DNA from: JBBRCX01 sp038204465
Lineage (GTDB): Bacteria > Planctomycetota > Phycisphaerae > Tepidisphaerales > Tepidisphaeraceae
DNA length: 49,918 bases
Direction: 5' to 3'
Assembly: GCA_038204465.1 (NCBI GenBank)
Contig: JBBRCX010000020.1
Span: 1 to 49,918 of the forward strand
Shown here: positions 1 to 6,538 of the stretch, piece by piece
How the letters are laid out: every line of letters begins with the position of its first letter
How positions within the stretch are numbered: position 1 is the stretch's first letter
Notes under the pieces: model-generated
What the model was told of the DNA's origin: nothing
Database searches by the model: none
What the model saw: only the letters and a program-made list of their open reading frames with translations
Position numbers and translations under genes: made by a program

Positions 1-1
1 C

Positions 2-1738
2 AACGTCCGGCAGACGCTGGCGCAGGGTGATCCGCAGGCGCTGGCGCTGTCTGATGTTCAGCTCCGAACCGACATCGCGGGCTCGCTCCCCTTCGGAATC
101 GGCAAGCTCGCCCTCCTGATGCGCGACCCGTTCGGCAGGGAGGAACTCGGCGTTAAGCTCCCGCTGCAGCAGGCCAGCGAAGCCGAGAAGCTCATCGCCT
201 CGCGTCAGAAGGTGGGAGAGTACCGCTTGAACCTGCGCGAATCGGCGGATGCCGCGCGGCGCATCGGGCCCGCGGAGATTGCCCGCGGCGAGGTTGAGGA
301 TAAGTACAAGAAGGAACTGCTGGCGAACCAGGAAACGACGCGTATTGCCTCGCAAGCCAACACCAAGGCGCGCGAGCAGGCCCTGGCAGAGTTGCCCAGC
401 TTCGAAGAGACGCCCCAGTTCCTCGATCGCATCCACACGATTTATCACGCCACGCCCGGCACCTCCTTGAAAGAGGCGAAGGCGCAGGCGCGCGACGAAT
501 TCCGGGACCGCGTCAACCGGGAGCACAACGCCATTGCCGACGCCAACGCGAAGAAGGACCAGCAGGCGCAGGCGGATATCACCGCGCGCCGGCAGGCGCA
601 GCTCGATAAGCTGGGCCGCGGCGTCACCGATCAGATAGCCGAGCTGAAAAGCCAGAGTCAGTATTTCACCGACCTGAGCACCGGCCTCTCACCCGATGAA
701 GCGCAGCTCAAGCTGAGCGAGCGAAACAATCGGCTGGCGGAAGGCATCATCGCGCGCAGCCCCGATCCGCTCGACCGCGCACTAGGAACCGCGACCGCGG
801 ACGTGAATCGGCAGAAGGAAACGCGCGACCGGTTAGAGCTGTCGCGGAAAACCACCTACGATGAAATCGGTTTTAAGACCGACGTTAAGACTTCCATCCT
901 GCGCGGCGTTGGCAGGCCGTATGAGGCGCAGGTAGCCGACATCCGCGGGCAGTCGCTGCAGGCCTTCGCGGCCGCCGACACCGACACCCAGCGCATCCAG
1001 GCGACCATTACGGGCATCGCCCAGGAGTTCGAGCTTGCCGGCGGCGCGTTCCGCAAGTTCCGCACCACATGGCAGAACCTGGCGGACCGCTCATCGGTGC
1101 TGGATGCCCACCTGCGCCGCGACCCCATCGGAGAAATCAAAGCCAGCATCGGCGCCGAGAGACGGGAGGCGCTGGAGGGCGTTGCAGATTTGCCTTTCCC
1201 GCTTCGCACTATCGCGCAGTTCGGGATCAAGAGTTACTTCGGCAAAGAAGAGGGCGCCCGCGTGAAAGCGCTGGATGAGTTCCAGAAGCAGCGGACGGGC
1301 GCGCTGGCGCTGGACGCCACCGTGACGGCGTTCCTGGCCAAGCGCGAGCCGCTGACGGCGCAGGTAGCCGAGATCGCCGGTACCGCCGAGTTGCGGGCGC
1401 ATGAGGAAGAACTGCGAACCGATGAGACGCCGGAAGCGCGGAAGCGCAATGCAGGGCTGATCCGGCAGTCCGGCAGGAATCGGGTGGAAGCCTTCAAGAA
1501 CAACATCCTGACAGGTGGCGAGCCAATAGTGACAACCTCGCCATTCGCCTTCGCGTTCACTCAGCCGCCGTCTGATGACGTTAAAAAGGCGATGCTAGCT
1601 GCGAATGAAATCGCCAGCGGCGGCGCACTTGGGCAGGGCTCGCCGGCAGACCGTGACACGAGCGCCATCATGAAGGAAGTGAAGACCTCGATTGAGAAGG
1701 GCTTCCAGGATTTGCTTACGGCGTTCAGCAATCTTTAG
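2..1738 (+). CDS. Phage tape-measure-like coiled-coil protein (5' end cut by window edge)
   Basis: The frame is open from the left edge, and the first internal ATG (119) is not a convincing start, so this is the C-terminal part of a longer protein. About 578 residues are visible. They are rich in Ala, Glu, Arg and Gln and form long stretches of predicted helix or coiled coil, with no catalytic motif that I recognise. The last 20 or so residues form an amphipathic helix (IMKEVKTSIEKGF...). Length, helical repetitiveness and position next to small phage-like genes and an integrase fit a tail tape-measure or other virion structural protein. That role is inferred from context; a chromosomal coiled-coil protein is the alternative. 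The stop is TAG at 1736-1738, followed by about 170 bp in which I see no gene. Confidence 0.55.
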   Translation, partial: NVRQTLAQGDPQALALSDVQLRTDIAGSLPFGIGKLALLMRDPFGREELGVKLPLQQASEAEKLIASRQKVGEYRLNLRESADAARRIGPAEIARGEVEDKYKKELLANQETTRIASQANTKAREQALAELPSFEETPQFLDRIHTIYHATPGTSLKEAKAQARDEFRDRVNREHNAIADANAKKDQQAQADITARRQAQLDKLGRGVTDQIAELKSQSQYFTDLSTGLSPDEAQLKLSERNNRLAEGIIARSPDPLDRALGTATADVNRQKETRDRLELSRKTTYDEIGFKTDVKTSILRGVGRPYEAQVADIRGQSLQAFAAADTDTQRIQATITGIAQEFELAGGAFRKFRTTWQNLADRSSVLDAHLRRDPIGEIKASIGAERREALEGVADLPFPLRTIAQFGIKSYFGKEEGARVKALDEFQKQRTGALALDATVTAFLAKREPLTAQVAEIAGTAELRAHEEELRTDETPEARKRNAGLIRQSGRNRVEAFKNNILTGGEPIVTTSPFAFAFTQPPSDDVKKAMLAANEIASGGALGQGSPADRDTSAIMKEVKTSIEKGFQDLLTAFSNL

Positions 1739-2101
1739 GCGCGCAACCCAGCGTCGGCATCTGAGCGACGATCAGCGGGCGTGCCTGGCAGAGGAGGAGC
1801 GGGAATACCTCGCGGAGCAGGGAAAGAAAAGGCAGGCACAGAACCTAAAGGGCGGAGCGCAAAGCCGGCGAACTCATCAAGGAAAACTGCGTTTCTGTTG
1901 GAAATCCTCAATTGTCATCGACAGTGACAATTGGACTGGATGAAATAGGCATCAACGGCCGCCCCCGCCTAAAAGCCGAGCGCGATGAGAACACCTGCCG
2001 GAAAGATTTGTCGCCGAGTGAGCAAGTAACGATGGCGAAGGCACTGGAGCCTTACGAGAAGAAAACCGCGAAGAAAAGACAGTCAGAAGCGGGTCGATCC
2101 A

Positions 2102-2128
2102 AAGCTTATGTAAATGTTACACAAGCTT
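2102..2128. repeat. 27-bp inverted repeat with AAGCTT ends
   Basis: Arms are AAGCTT and TGTAA on the left and TTACA and AAGCTT on the right. One mismatched pair separates the two parts of each arm, and the central loop is ATG. It lies inside the decayed ParB-like frame. It could be a protein-binding site such as a partition or recombination site of the element. Only the symmetry is directly seen. Confidence 0.6.
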
Positions 2129-2234
2129 CCAAAGGGCCGTCATCGGACAAGATCGCCTCTGCCGTTGGTTCCAGCCGCCCACGATTAACCAAGGCCACTG
2201 CGGTTGTCCGTGCTGCCGAAGCACAATTCTTTGG

Positions 2235-2279
2235 TGCGGCGCTCAAATTACTCAAGCTTGAGTATTTTGCAGCGCCGCA
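2235..2279. repeat. 45-bp imperfect palindrome between convergent genes
   Basis: Outer arms TGCGGCGCT (2235-2243) and AGCGCCGCA (2271-2279) flank an uninterrupted inner palindrome TACTCAAGCTTGAGTA (2249-2264), with 5-6 nt unpaired on each side between them. It lies where the plus-strand ParB-like remnant ends and just before the end of the minus-strand gene at 2324, so it may act as a bidirectional transcription terminator. There is no clean U-tract, so a recombination or partition site is equally possible. Confidence 0.6.
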
Positions 2280-2323
2280 AATTGGCCAACCTTAGCCGAT
2301 ATAGCCAGCACGCTAGCCATTTG

Positions 2324-2533
2324 TCACGCCGGCATGACAAGGGTTTGCGGCGACTGAGCCGCGACATAGGCGGTACTCAACACCTCATCCGCCCTGTCGA
2401 GCAAGTCTGCCGCAGTCTCTACCGCTTCCAGCAGCGGGCCCTCGAGCTGCTCCGCGAGCAAGATCAGGCCGTCGCGGGTTTCACCGATCTTGAACGTCGC
2501 ACGGTCGACGGCTCGCAGATGCGGAGGGCTCAT
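2324..2533 (-). CDS. Small phage-type protein of unknown function (69 aa)
   Basis: The start is the ATG at 2533, which overlaps the stop of the upstream gene in an ATGA arrangement, with a GAGG ribosome-binding sequence about nine bases before it. The 69-residue product is acidic and helical (GETRDGLILLAEQLEGPLLE, then a Leu/Ala/Asp-rich helix). It has no cysteine cluster, membrane segment or signal peptide. It is not a family that I recognise. The four-base overlap with the 2530-3075 gene argues that it is a real, translationally coupled gene rather than a shadow frame. Its neighbours suggest an accessory gene of the integrated element. Confidence 0.5.
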   Translation of the reverse strand: MSPPHLRAVDRATFKIGETRDGLILLAEQLEGPLLEAVETAADLLDRADEVLSTAYVAAQSPQTLVMPA

Positions 2534-3075
2534 CGTCCGGCCCTCGCCTTCGTGCGCCCCGGCGCCTTCGTTCGCGGGATTGTGACTTTCAGCTTGCCCT
2601 GCTCGTGTAGCTTGGTGGTCCATGGGTAGGGGTGGATGTTGCTGTCGCTCATCATCTCGCCAACGGGCCAAACGCGGTCGCGCTGGATTAGCAGCAGCAT
2701 CCGACGTGCCTGCATGGCGTCCCACCGCACCTGGCAGAACAAATCGAAGCGCATCTCGTTGGCCTCTTCATCGTCCACATCGAAGGCGCGCAGGTGGTAA
2801 ATCCAATCGGGCACGCGCTTGGTACTGTCGAGCCGGCCTACGTCGCGCAGGTCTTCGCAATGCTTTGAGCATCCAGCAAGCGAGGGATCTTTGGCGATCC
2901 GCCGCGCCAGCTTCTTAGCGGATTTCGCTTTGAAGCGGCGACCGGGTGACACAGTGGCAATCGGCAGGTACAGCGGCGCCGGCTCGGTGACGTAGTAGCC
3001 AGTGAAGGGCTGATCTTCCTGCCAGACGATATTCGGCGCTGGCGGCGGTGCGGAAACCTTTTTCGTTGTGCTCAT
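2530..3075 (-). CDS. Hypothetical protein of the integrated element (181 aa)
   Basis: I place the start at ATG 3075 (MSTTKK) because GGAG lies six bases upstream; the frame stays open further upstream without a comparable site. The protein has a Pro/Ala-rich N-terminus, a basic segment around residues 50-70 (RFKAKSAKKLARRI), a possible Cys/His site (CSKHCE) and a C-terminal basic tail. A central acidic stretch (DVDDEEANEMRFDLFCQVRW) resembles no family that I can name. It overlaps the next gene by four bases, and with the zinc-ribbon gene at 3154-3558 forms a minus-strand group divergent from the XRE repressor. It is probably an early or accessory gene of the element. Confidence 0.55.
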   Translation of the reverse strand: MSTTKKVSAPPPAPNIVWQEDQPFTGYYVTEPAPLYLPIATVSPGRRFKAKSAKKLARRIAKDPSLAGCSKHCEDLRDVGRLDSTKRVPDWIYHLRAFDVDDEEANEMRFDLFCQVRWDAMQARRMLLLIQRDRVWPVGEMMSDSNIHPYPWTTKLHEQGKLKVTIPRTKAPGRTKARAGR

Positions 3076-3153
3076 CGTGTTCTCCATCCGGCAGTCCGGC
3101 CGGTGCGGTTCCATCCGCCCCCGATTGCTCAGGAGCGGAAGGAACAGCACGAG

Positions 3154-3558
3154 CTAGGAAAGCCCATCCCAGCGCTCGGGATCTTCGCCGTGTTCGGCGT
3201 CCCACTTCTGCGCGGCATCGTCGGATTCGATTTGCTCACGTTCCTCGGGTGAGGGCGCGGCGGCGGGCAGCCGATCAGCGATTCCGTCAGCCGCTTCGCC
3301 AACGAGCTGCAGCAGCTGCTCCGCACGCTCGGCGGGCGTGAGAATGTCAAAGGGCTCTTCACCCTTCACCAGCCGCTTAACGTCCAGGAGCAAGCGGTGG
3401 GCGTCGTTGCTGGCGTTGGAGCGCTGGCAGGCGACGCAGATCGGCGATTCGTGGGTGTTGGCGTCAACGAGGATCGCGGCGCTGCAGGCGTAACAAATCG
3501 CCTCCTGAAAGCCGGCGGGAACGTTGGAAGGAACGGCGGGAGGAAGTAACTTAGTCAT
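3154..3558 (-). CDS. Small zinc-ribbon-like protein (134 aa)
   Basis: ATG 3558 (MTKLLPP) is chosen because GGAG lies eight bases upstream. Residues near 22-50 contain two CxxC pairs (CYAC and CVAC) separated by about 15 residues, a typical zinc-ribbon spacing. The C-terminal half is acidic and helical and ends in a D/E-rich segment. Such proteins in phages often bind nucleic acid or partner proteins, but no specific function can be assigned. It is the first gene of the minus-strand group and faces away from the XRE repressor across a 196-bp spacer containing a 20-bp operator-like inverted repeat, so the repressor may control it. Confidence 0.55.
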   Translation of the reverse strand: MTKLLPPAVPSNVPAGFQEAICYACSAAILVDANTHESPICVACQRSNASNDAHRLLLDVKRLVKGEEPFDILTPAERAEQLLQLVGEAADGIADRLPAAAPSPEEREQIESDDAAQKWDAEHGEDPERWDGLS

Positions 3559-3661
3559 CGCAGACTCCGGTAATGCGGCGTTTGCCACGCTCCCGGATGT
3601 TCAAGCATCGCGGGAGCACTTGTTTTGCCGCCAGCACGTTGCCAGCGACAACGAAAGCAAG

Positions 3662-3681
3662 GGTAAACTTATCGGTTTACC
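3662..3681. promoter_or_regulatory. Operator-like inverted repeat upstream of XRE repressor
   Basis: GGTAAAC and GTTTACC form perfect seven-base arms around a six-base spacer (TTATCG). The site lies in the divergent spacer between the minus-strand phage genes and the XRE gene. A weaker related site (CGGT...ACCG, also with TTATC in its spacer) lies at 3719-3733. Two spaced sites in a divergent spacer are typical of phage repressor operators. Confidence 0.6.
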
Positions 3682-3741
3682 ATGTCAACAGAAAACACGA
3701 AATATTTTAATATTCTTCCGGTTCTTATCACCGATATGGTT

Positions 3742-3747
3742 TATAAT
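3742..3747 (+). promoter_or_regulatory. Consensus -10 box, possibly for a leaderless repressor mRNA
   Basis: TATAAT matches the sigma-70 -10 consensus exactly. No good -35 is present at 16-18 bp upstream. Transcription would be expected to begin at about 3754-3756, which coincides with the ATG at 3755, so the XRE repressor mRNA could be leaderless. There is no convincing ribosome-binding site before either candidate ATG (3746 or 3755). Confidence 0.45.
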
Positions 3748-3754
3748 GGCGGGC

Positions 3755-3985
3755 ATGGTGAACGCGCGAGAGATTCAACGGCGCCGGGAGTTGCTGAAGC
3801 TTAACCAGCCTGAAGCAGCAGCCCGCGCAGGGTTTAAGACTGCCCAGCAGTGGAACAACATTGAGAAGGGGCACCGGGCGAACGTGCGGGCGGACACGCT
3901 CGCCAGCATCGCGAGGGCCCTGGGCTGCACGATGGAAGAGCTGATGACGGCCCCTGAGCCGAGCAAACCGAAGCGGAGGCGCTGA
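3755..3985 (+). CDS. XRE-family helix-turn-helix repressor
   Basis: A 76-residue Cro/CI-type DNA-binding protein. Residues 4-60 form the five-helix HTH domain: REIQRRRELLKLNQPEAAAR supplies the first two helices, FKTAQQWNNIEKG the recognition helix and following turn, and RADTLASIARALGCTMEEL the last two. A basic tail (KPKRRR) follows. ATG 3755 is preferred over 3746 because the -10 box overlaps the latter. The stop is two bases before the integrase ATG, so the two genes form an operon. The product probably represses the integrase and the divergent small genes through the operator at 3662-3681, and may control its own synthesis. Family assignment is firm; the target genes are inferred. Confidence 0.85.
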   Translation: MVNAREIQRRRELLKLNQPEAAARAGFKTAQQWNNIEKGHRANVRADTLASIARALGCTMEELMTAPEPSKPKRRR

Positions 3986-3987
3986 AC

Positions 3988-5565
3988 ATGGAATACCGCG
4001 TTTTCAAGCCGACCTACACCAGCGGCGGGACCGCCCGCGCAAGCGGCACCTATCACATCGCATTCCGCGACCACCTGGCACGGCGGCAGAGCTTCGCCGG
4101 CTCAGTGCGCGAGCGGGACACCCAGCGCACGGCCGAGCGGCTCGGGGAGCTGGTGCAATGCCGGCGGACGGGCGAGCGGCCACCCGAGAAGCTTCAACGG
4201 TGGATAGAAACACTCCCCGACCGGCAGATGAAGCGGCTTCTGGCGATGGAGCTCATTGACCCCAGGACAATGCAGGCGGACAGGCCGCTCGCGGCCCTGC
4301 TCGACTCGGACGGCGCCGACCCGGGCTATCGGCAGGCGCTGCTCGCCCGCGGCGATACCGATGCCCACGTTAAGCAGACCATTGACCGCATTCGCGCCGT
4401 GCTCGATGAGTGCGGCTTTGCGTTCTGGCGGGATCTCGCGAAGCCGGGCGCTCCCACCTCGGTAGAAGTGTTCCTAGGCAAGCGCCGCAAGGCCGGGAAG
4501 ATTAACGGGCAGAGCTTCAATTACTACGTTCGCGCGATTAAGGGATTCTGCCGCTGGCTTGCTGAGGCCGACCGCGCCCCATTCGTCGCACTGGCGAGCC
4601 TCAAGGGCGTTAAGAACGCCGAGATGGACCGGGAAGGCCGGCGGGCCCTGTCGATCGAGGAAATGCGGCCGCTGCTGCAGGCTGCCAACACTGGCGGCGA
4701 GCATAACGGGCTGACCGGCGCGGAGCGGGCGATCCTCTACCGCTTCAGCTTTGAGAGTGGCTGCCGCCCGAATCAGGTGCGCTCGCTCACCGTGGCCGAC
4801 TTCAACCTCGGCGCCGAGCCCCCCACCGTTACCGCGCAGGCGAAATTCGTGAAGCGGCGGACGGCGCATACCCAGGTGCTGCGCCAGGCAATGGCCGCGG
4901 AGCTCAAAGCCCTCTTCGCAACGAAGATGCCCGAGGCGCCGGCGTTCAAGATGCCGAGCAAGTACCACATGGCCGAAATGCTCAGGCGCGACCTTGCCGC
5001 CGCGCGTGCGAAGTGGGTGGGCGAGGCGGAAAGCCATGACGACCGCATGGAGCGCGAGCGTTCGGATTTCCTGGCACCGAAGGACCGCGAGGGCAACCGG
5101 ACCGACTTCTACAGCCTCAGGCACGGCCACGGCACGGCGCTGGCGGATGCCGGCGTGCCGGCGAAGGATATCCAGGCCTCGATGCACCACACCAACCCGA
5201 CCACCACGGCGCGGTATCTGCACACGAGCCGCAAGAGCGCGGCTGCGGCAATTGGCGCGATGCCCGACCTCTCTTACCCTCTCGCGCAGCTCGCCACCGG
5301 CACGGCCGGACCCGAACATCACCCCGACTTGCGCAACCCTTGCGCAACAGGGTGCACGTCGCTGGACTCCGCTGGACGCGAGGCGGAATTTCGTGCCGAC
5401 ACGAAAAGCCCGGATTATCGAGGAAATACGGGCAAATCGGCGGTAGCGGCGTCGAATGCAAGAAACAGCCCCCGTGGCGGAACGGCAGACGCTACGGACT
5501 TAAAATCCGTTGACCCGAAATGGTCGTGTGGGTTCGAATCCCACCGGGGGCAATGCTCCTGCTGA
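3988..5565 (+). CDS. Tyrosine recombinase / phage integrase
   Basis: A 525-residue site-specific recombinase. Catalytic residues are visible: Arg260 (SGCRPNQVRSL), Arg378 in YSLRHGHGT, His400/His401 and the nucleophile Tyr410 (TARYLH). The usual His three residues before the second Arg is replaced by Tyr375, a substitution tolerated in the family. Residues about 120-205 form the helical SAM-like core-binding domain. After residue 430 there is a disordered tail, and the last 32 or so codons are read from tRNA-Leu, so the true functional end is probably earlier. It starts two bases after the XRE gene. The gene points towards the tRNA, consistent with an attachment site there and with this being one end of a prophage or genomic island. 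Confidence 0.88.
   Translation: MEYRVFKPTYTSGGTARASGTYHIAFRDHLARRQSFAGSVRERDTQRTAERLGELVQCRRTGERPPEKLQRWIETLPDRQMKRLLAMELIDPRTMQADRPLAALLDSDGADPGYRQALLARGDTDAHVKQTIDRIRAVLDECGFAFWRDLAKPGAPTSVEVFLGKRRKAGKINGQSFNYYVRAIKGFCRWLAEADRAPFVALASLKGVKNAEMDREGRRALSIEEMRPLLQAANTGGEHNGLTGAERAILYRFSFESGCRPNQVRSLTVADFNLGAEPPTVTAQAKFVKRRTAHTQVLRQAMAAELKALFATKMPEAPAFKMPSKYHMAEMLRRDLAAARAKWVGEAESHDDRMERERSDFLAPKDREGNRTDFYSLRHGHGTALADAGVPAKDIQASMHHTNPTTTARYLHTSRKSAAAAIGAMPDLSYPLAQLATGTAGPEHHPDLRNPCATGCTSLDSAGREAEFRADTKSPDYRGNTGKSAVAASNARNSPRGGTADATDLKSVDPKWSCGFESHRGQCSC
5468..5552 (+). tRNA. tRNA-Leu (anticodon TAA)
   Basis: An 85-nt cloverleaf with acceptor stem GCCCCCG/CGGGGGC and discriminator A. The anticodon arm is ACGGA-CTTAAAA-TCCGT giving anticodon TAA; there is a long variable arm as expected for Leu, and a T-loop GTTCGAATC. 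CCA is not encoded. It overlaps the 3' part of the integrase reading frame and, on the other strand, the end of a small membrane-protein frame. It is the likely integration target of the element to its left, although the element lies on its 5' side, which is unusual. Confidence 0.95.
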
Positions 5566-5748
5566 GTGCACCTGGCCGCGCAGTTCCGCTGCGACGTGCG
5601 AGAGCAGGAACAGCGCCGCACCAACCGCGCCGGTGCTGTGCGTCAACGGCCAGTTCAGTTCGACCGAGAGCATAAATCCCGCCGCCAGCCATACGATCCC
5701 AATGCACGCCGCGGCCATAGCGGCGGGCGGAACGCGCGACGCTACCAT
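5500..5748 (-). CDS. Possible small membrane protein coupled to the RraA-like gene
   Basis: An 82-codon frame whose ATG (5748) overlaps the TAG stop of the upstream RraA-like gene (ATGGTAG), suggesting translational coupling. Two hydrophobic helices are visible, about residues 9-30 (AAMAAACIGIVWLAAGFML) and 38-55 (STGAVGAALFLLSHVAAEL), with a basic N-terminus. The last 16 or so codons and the stop lie inside tRNA-Leu on the antisense strand, giving a tail of the kind often seen in spurious frames across tRNA genes. The first 65 residues look real; the end may have been changed when the element integrated. No family recognised. Confidence 0.4.
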   Translation of the reverse strand: MVASRVPPAAMAAACIGIVWLAAGFMLSVELNWPLTHSTGAVGAALFLLSHVAAELRGQVHSAGALPPVGFEPTRPFRVNGF

Positions 5749-6485
5749 TCCCCCTTCCCACCGAATTTTTCCCTGGTCGCCTCCCCGAATTCTTTGGCAG
5801 CGTCGTCCAGTTTTCGAAGCAACTCCTCGGTGGTAAGGCCGGCGCTGCTCGACGCCGCCGCGATGATCGTCCCGCACTCGTTGGCGTCCATGAAGCGGGC
5901 CGCCTCGAGCAGCCTTTGTTCTTCTTCCGCCGGAATGGCAAGGAAGCCGTGCTTGTCGGCATGAATGAGCTGGCCCGGCTCGATCGTGCGCCCGAAGACT
6001 TCCACCGGGCAATTCCATCGAATCGGGCAGACATACGCGTGCCCGACACACAACCGCCGAGCCAGCGCCTTGAACCCCGCCGCCGACATCTCGTCCAGGT
6101 CCCGGATGCCGCCGTCGGTGATCGTGCCGCTGCAGCCCAGCGCGCGGTGGACGTTGCTGTTCACTTCGCCCCAGAATGAGCCGTGCAGGCCCGGCTTGTC
6201 GAGGTCCTGCACGACCACGATCTTCGCGCCCGCCACGCTCGCGACATACTCGCGGTAGCGCGACCAGGCATCCGGATCTCGCTCCCGATGGCTCCGCACG
6301 CTCGGCTCGATCACCACCGTCACCGCACGGCCCGCCATCGGTCCCATCTGCGGCATGAAATCGCGCGTCTCCTCGAGATTGAAGCCGTCGCGGCCGGGGT
6401 CATGCCGGGTGATCTGCTCCCAGCCGTTGTAAATCGTCGGCGTGTTCCAGCGCTTGAGCTGTATAATCTCACCCTGAGTAAGCAT
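5742..6485 (-). CDS. RraA-like / 4-hydroxy-4-methyl-2-oxoglutarate aldolase-family protein
   Basis: A 247-residue protein of the RraA/HMG-aldolase fold (historically annotated as dimethylmenaquinone methyltransferase). The family signature is visible as GCSGTITDGGIRD, where the Arg-Asp pair binds the divalent metal and the 2-oxo acid. Later segments (RRLCVGHAYVCPIRWNCPVE, then GQLIHADKHGFLAIP) match the conserved part of the fold. ATG 6485 is preferred because AGGA lies nine bases upstream; the frame extends further but without a site. In planctomycetes such genes usually lie in sugar or uronate degradation loci, where they are thought to act as aldolases or decarboxylases rather than as RNase E regulators. 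It is divergent from the propeller genes, separated by 53 bp. Family sure, substrate unknown. Confidence 0.8.
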   Translation of the reverse strand: MLTQGEIIQLKRWNTPTIYNGWEQITRHDPGRDGFNLEETRDFMPQMGPMAGRAVTVVIEPSVRSHRERDPDAWSRYREYVASVAGAKIVVVQDLDKPGLHGSFWGEVNSNVHRALGCSGTITDGGIRDLDEMSAAGFKALARRLCVGHAYVCPIRWNCPVEVFGRTIEPGQLIHADKHGFLAIPAEEEQRLLEAARFMDANECGTIIAAASSSAGLTTEELLRKLDDAAKEFGEATREKFGGKGEW

Positions 6486-6538
6486 TGCAGATATCCTAAC
6501 ACGCCGACCAGGCGCCACTGGAAACGCGCGGATCTCAA

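Larger units (their letters stand above)
1912..2295 (+). pseudogene. ParB-like partition/replication protein remnant
   Basis: This 127-residue frame carries a stretch of the type seen after the nuclease fold in phage and plasmid ParB-like proteins: RKDLSPSEQVTMAKALEPYE, then a Lys/Arg-rich linker, then DKIASAVGSSRPRLTKA followed by VVRAAEA, which resembles their helix-turn-helix segment. The N-terminal ParB nuclease domain expected before it is missing. The C-terminus ends in an unrelated tail encoded by a large inverted repeat (2235-2279). I read it as a decayed fragment left in the element rather than a working gene. A second inverted repeat (2102-2128) also lies inside the frame. It could still encode a small DNA-binding protein. 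Similarity is judged by eye. Confidence 0.45.
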
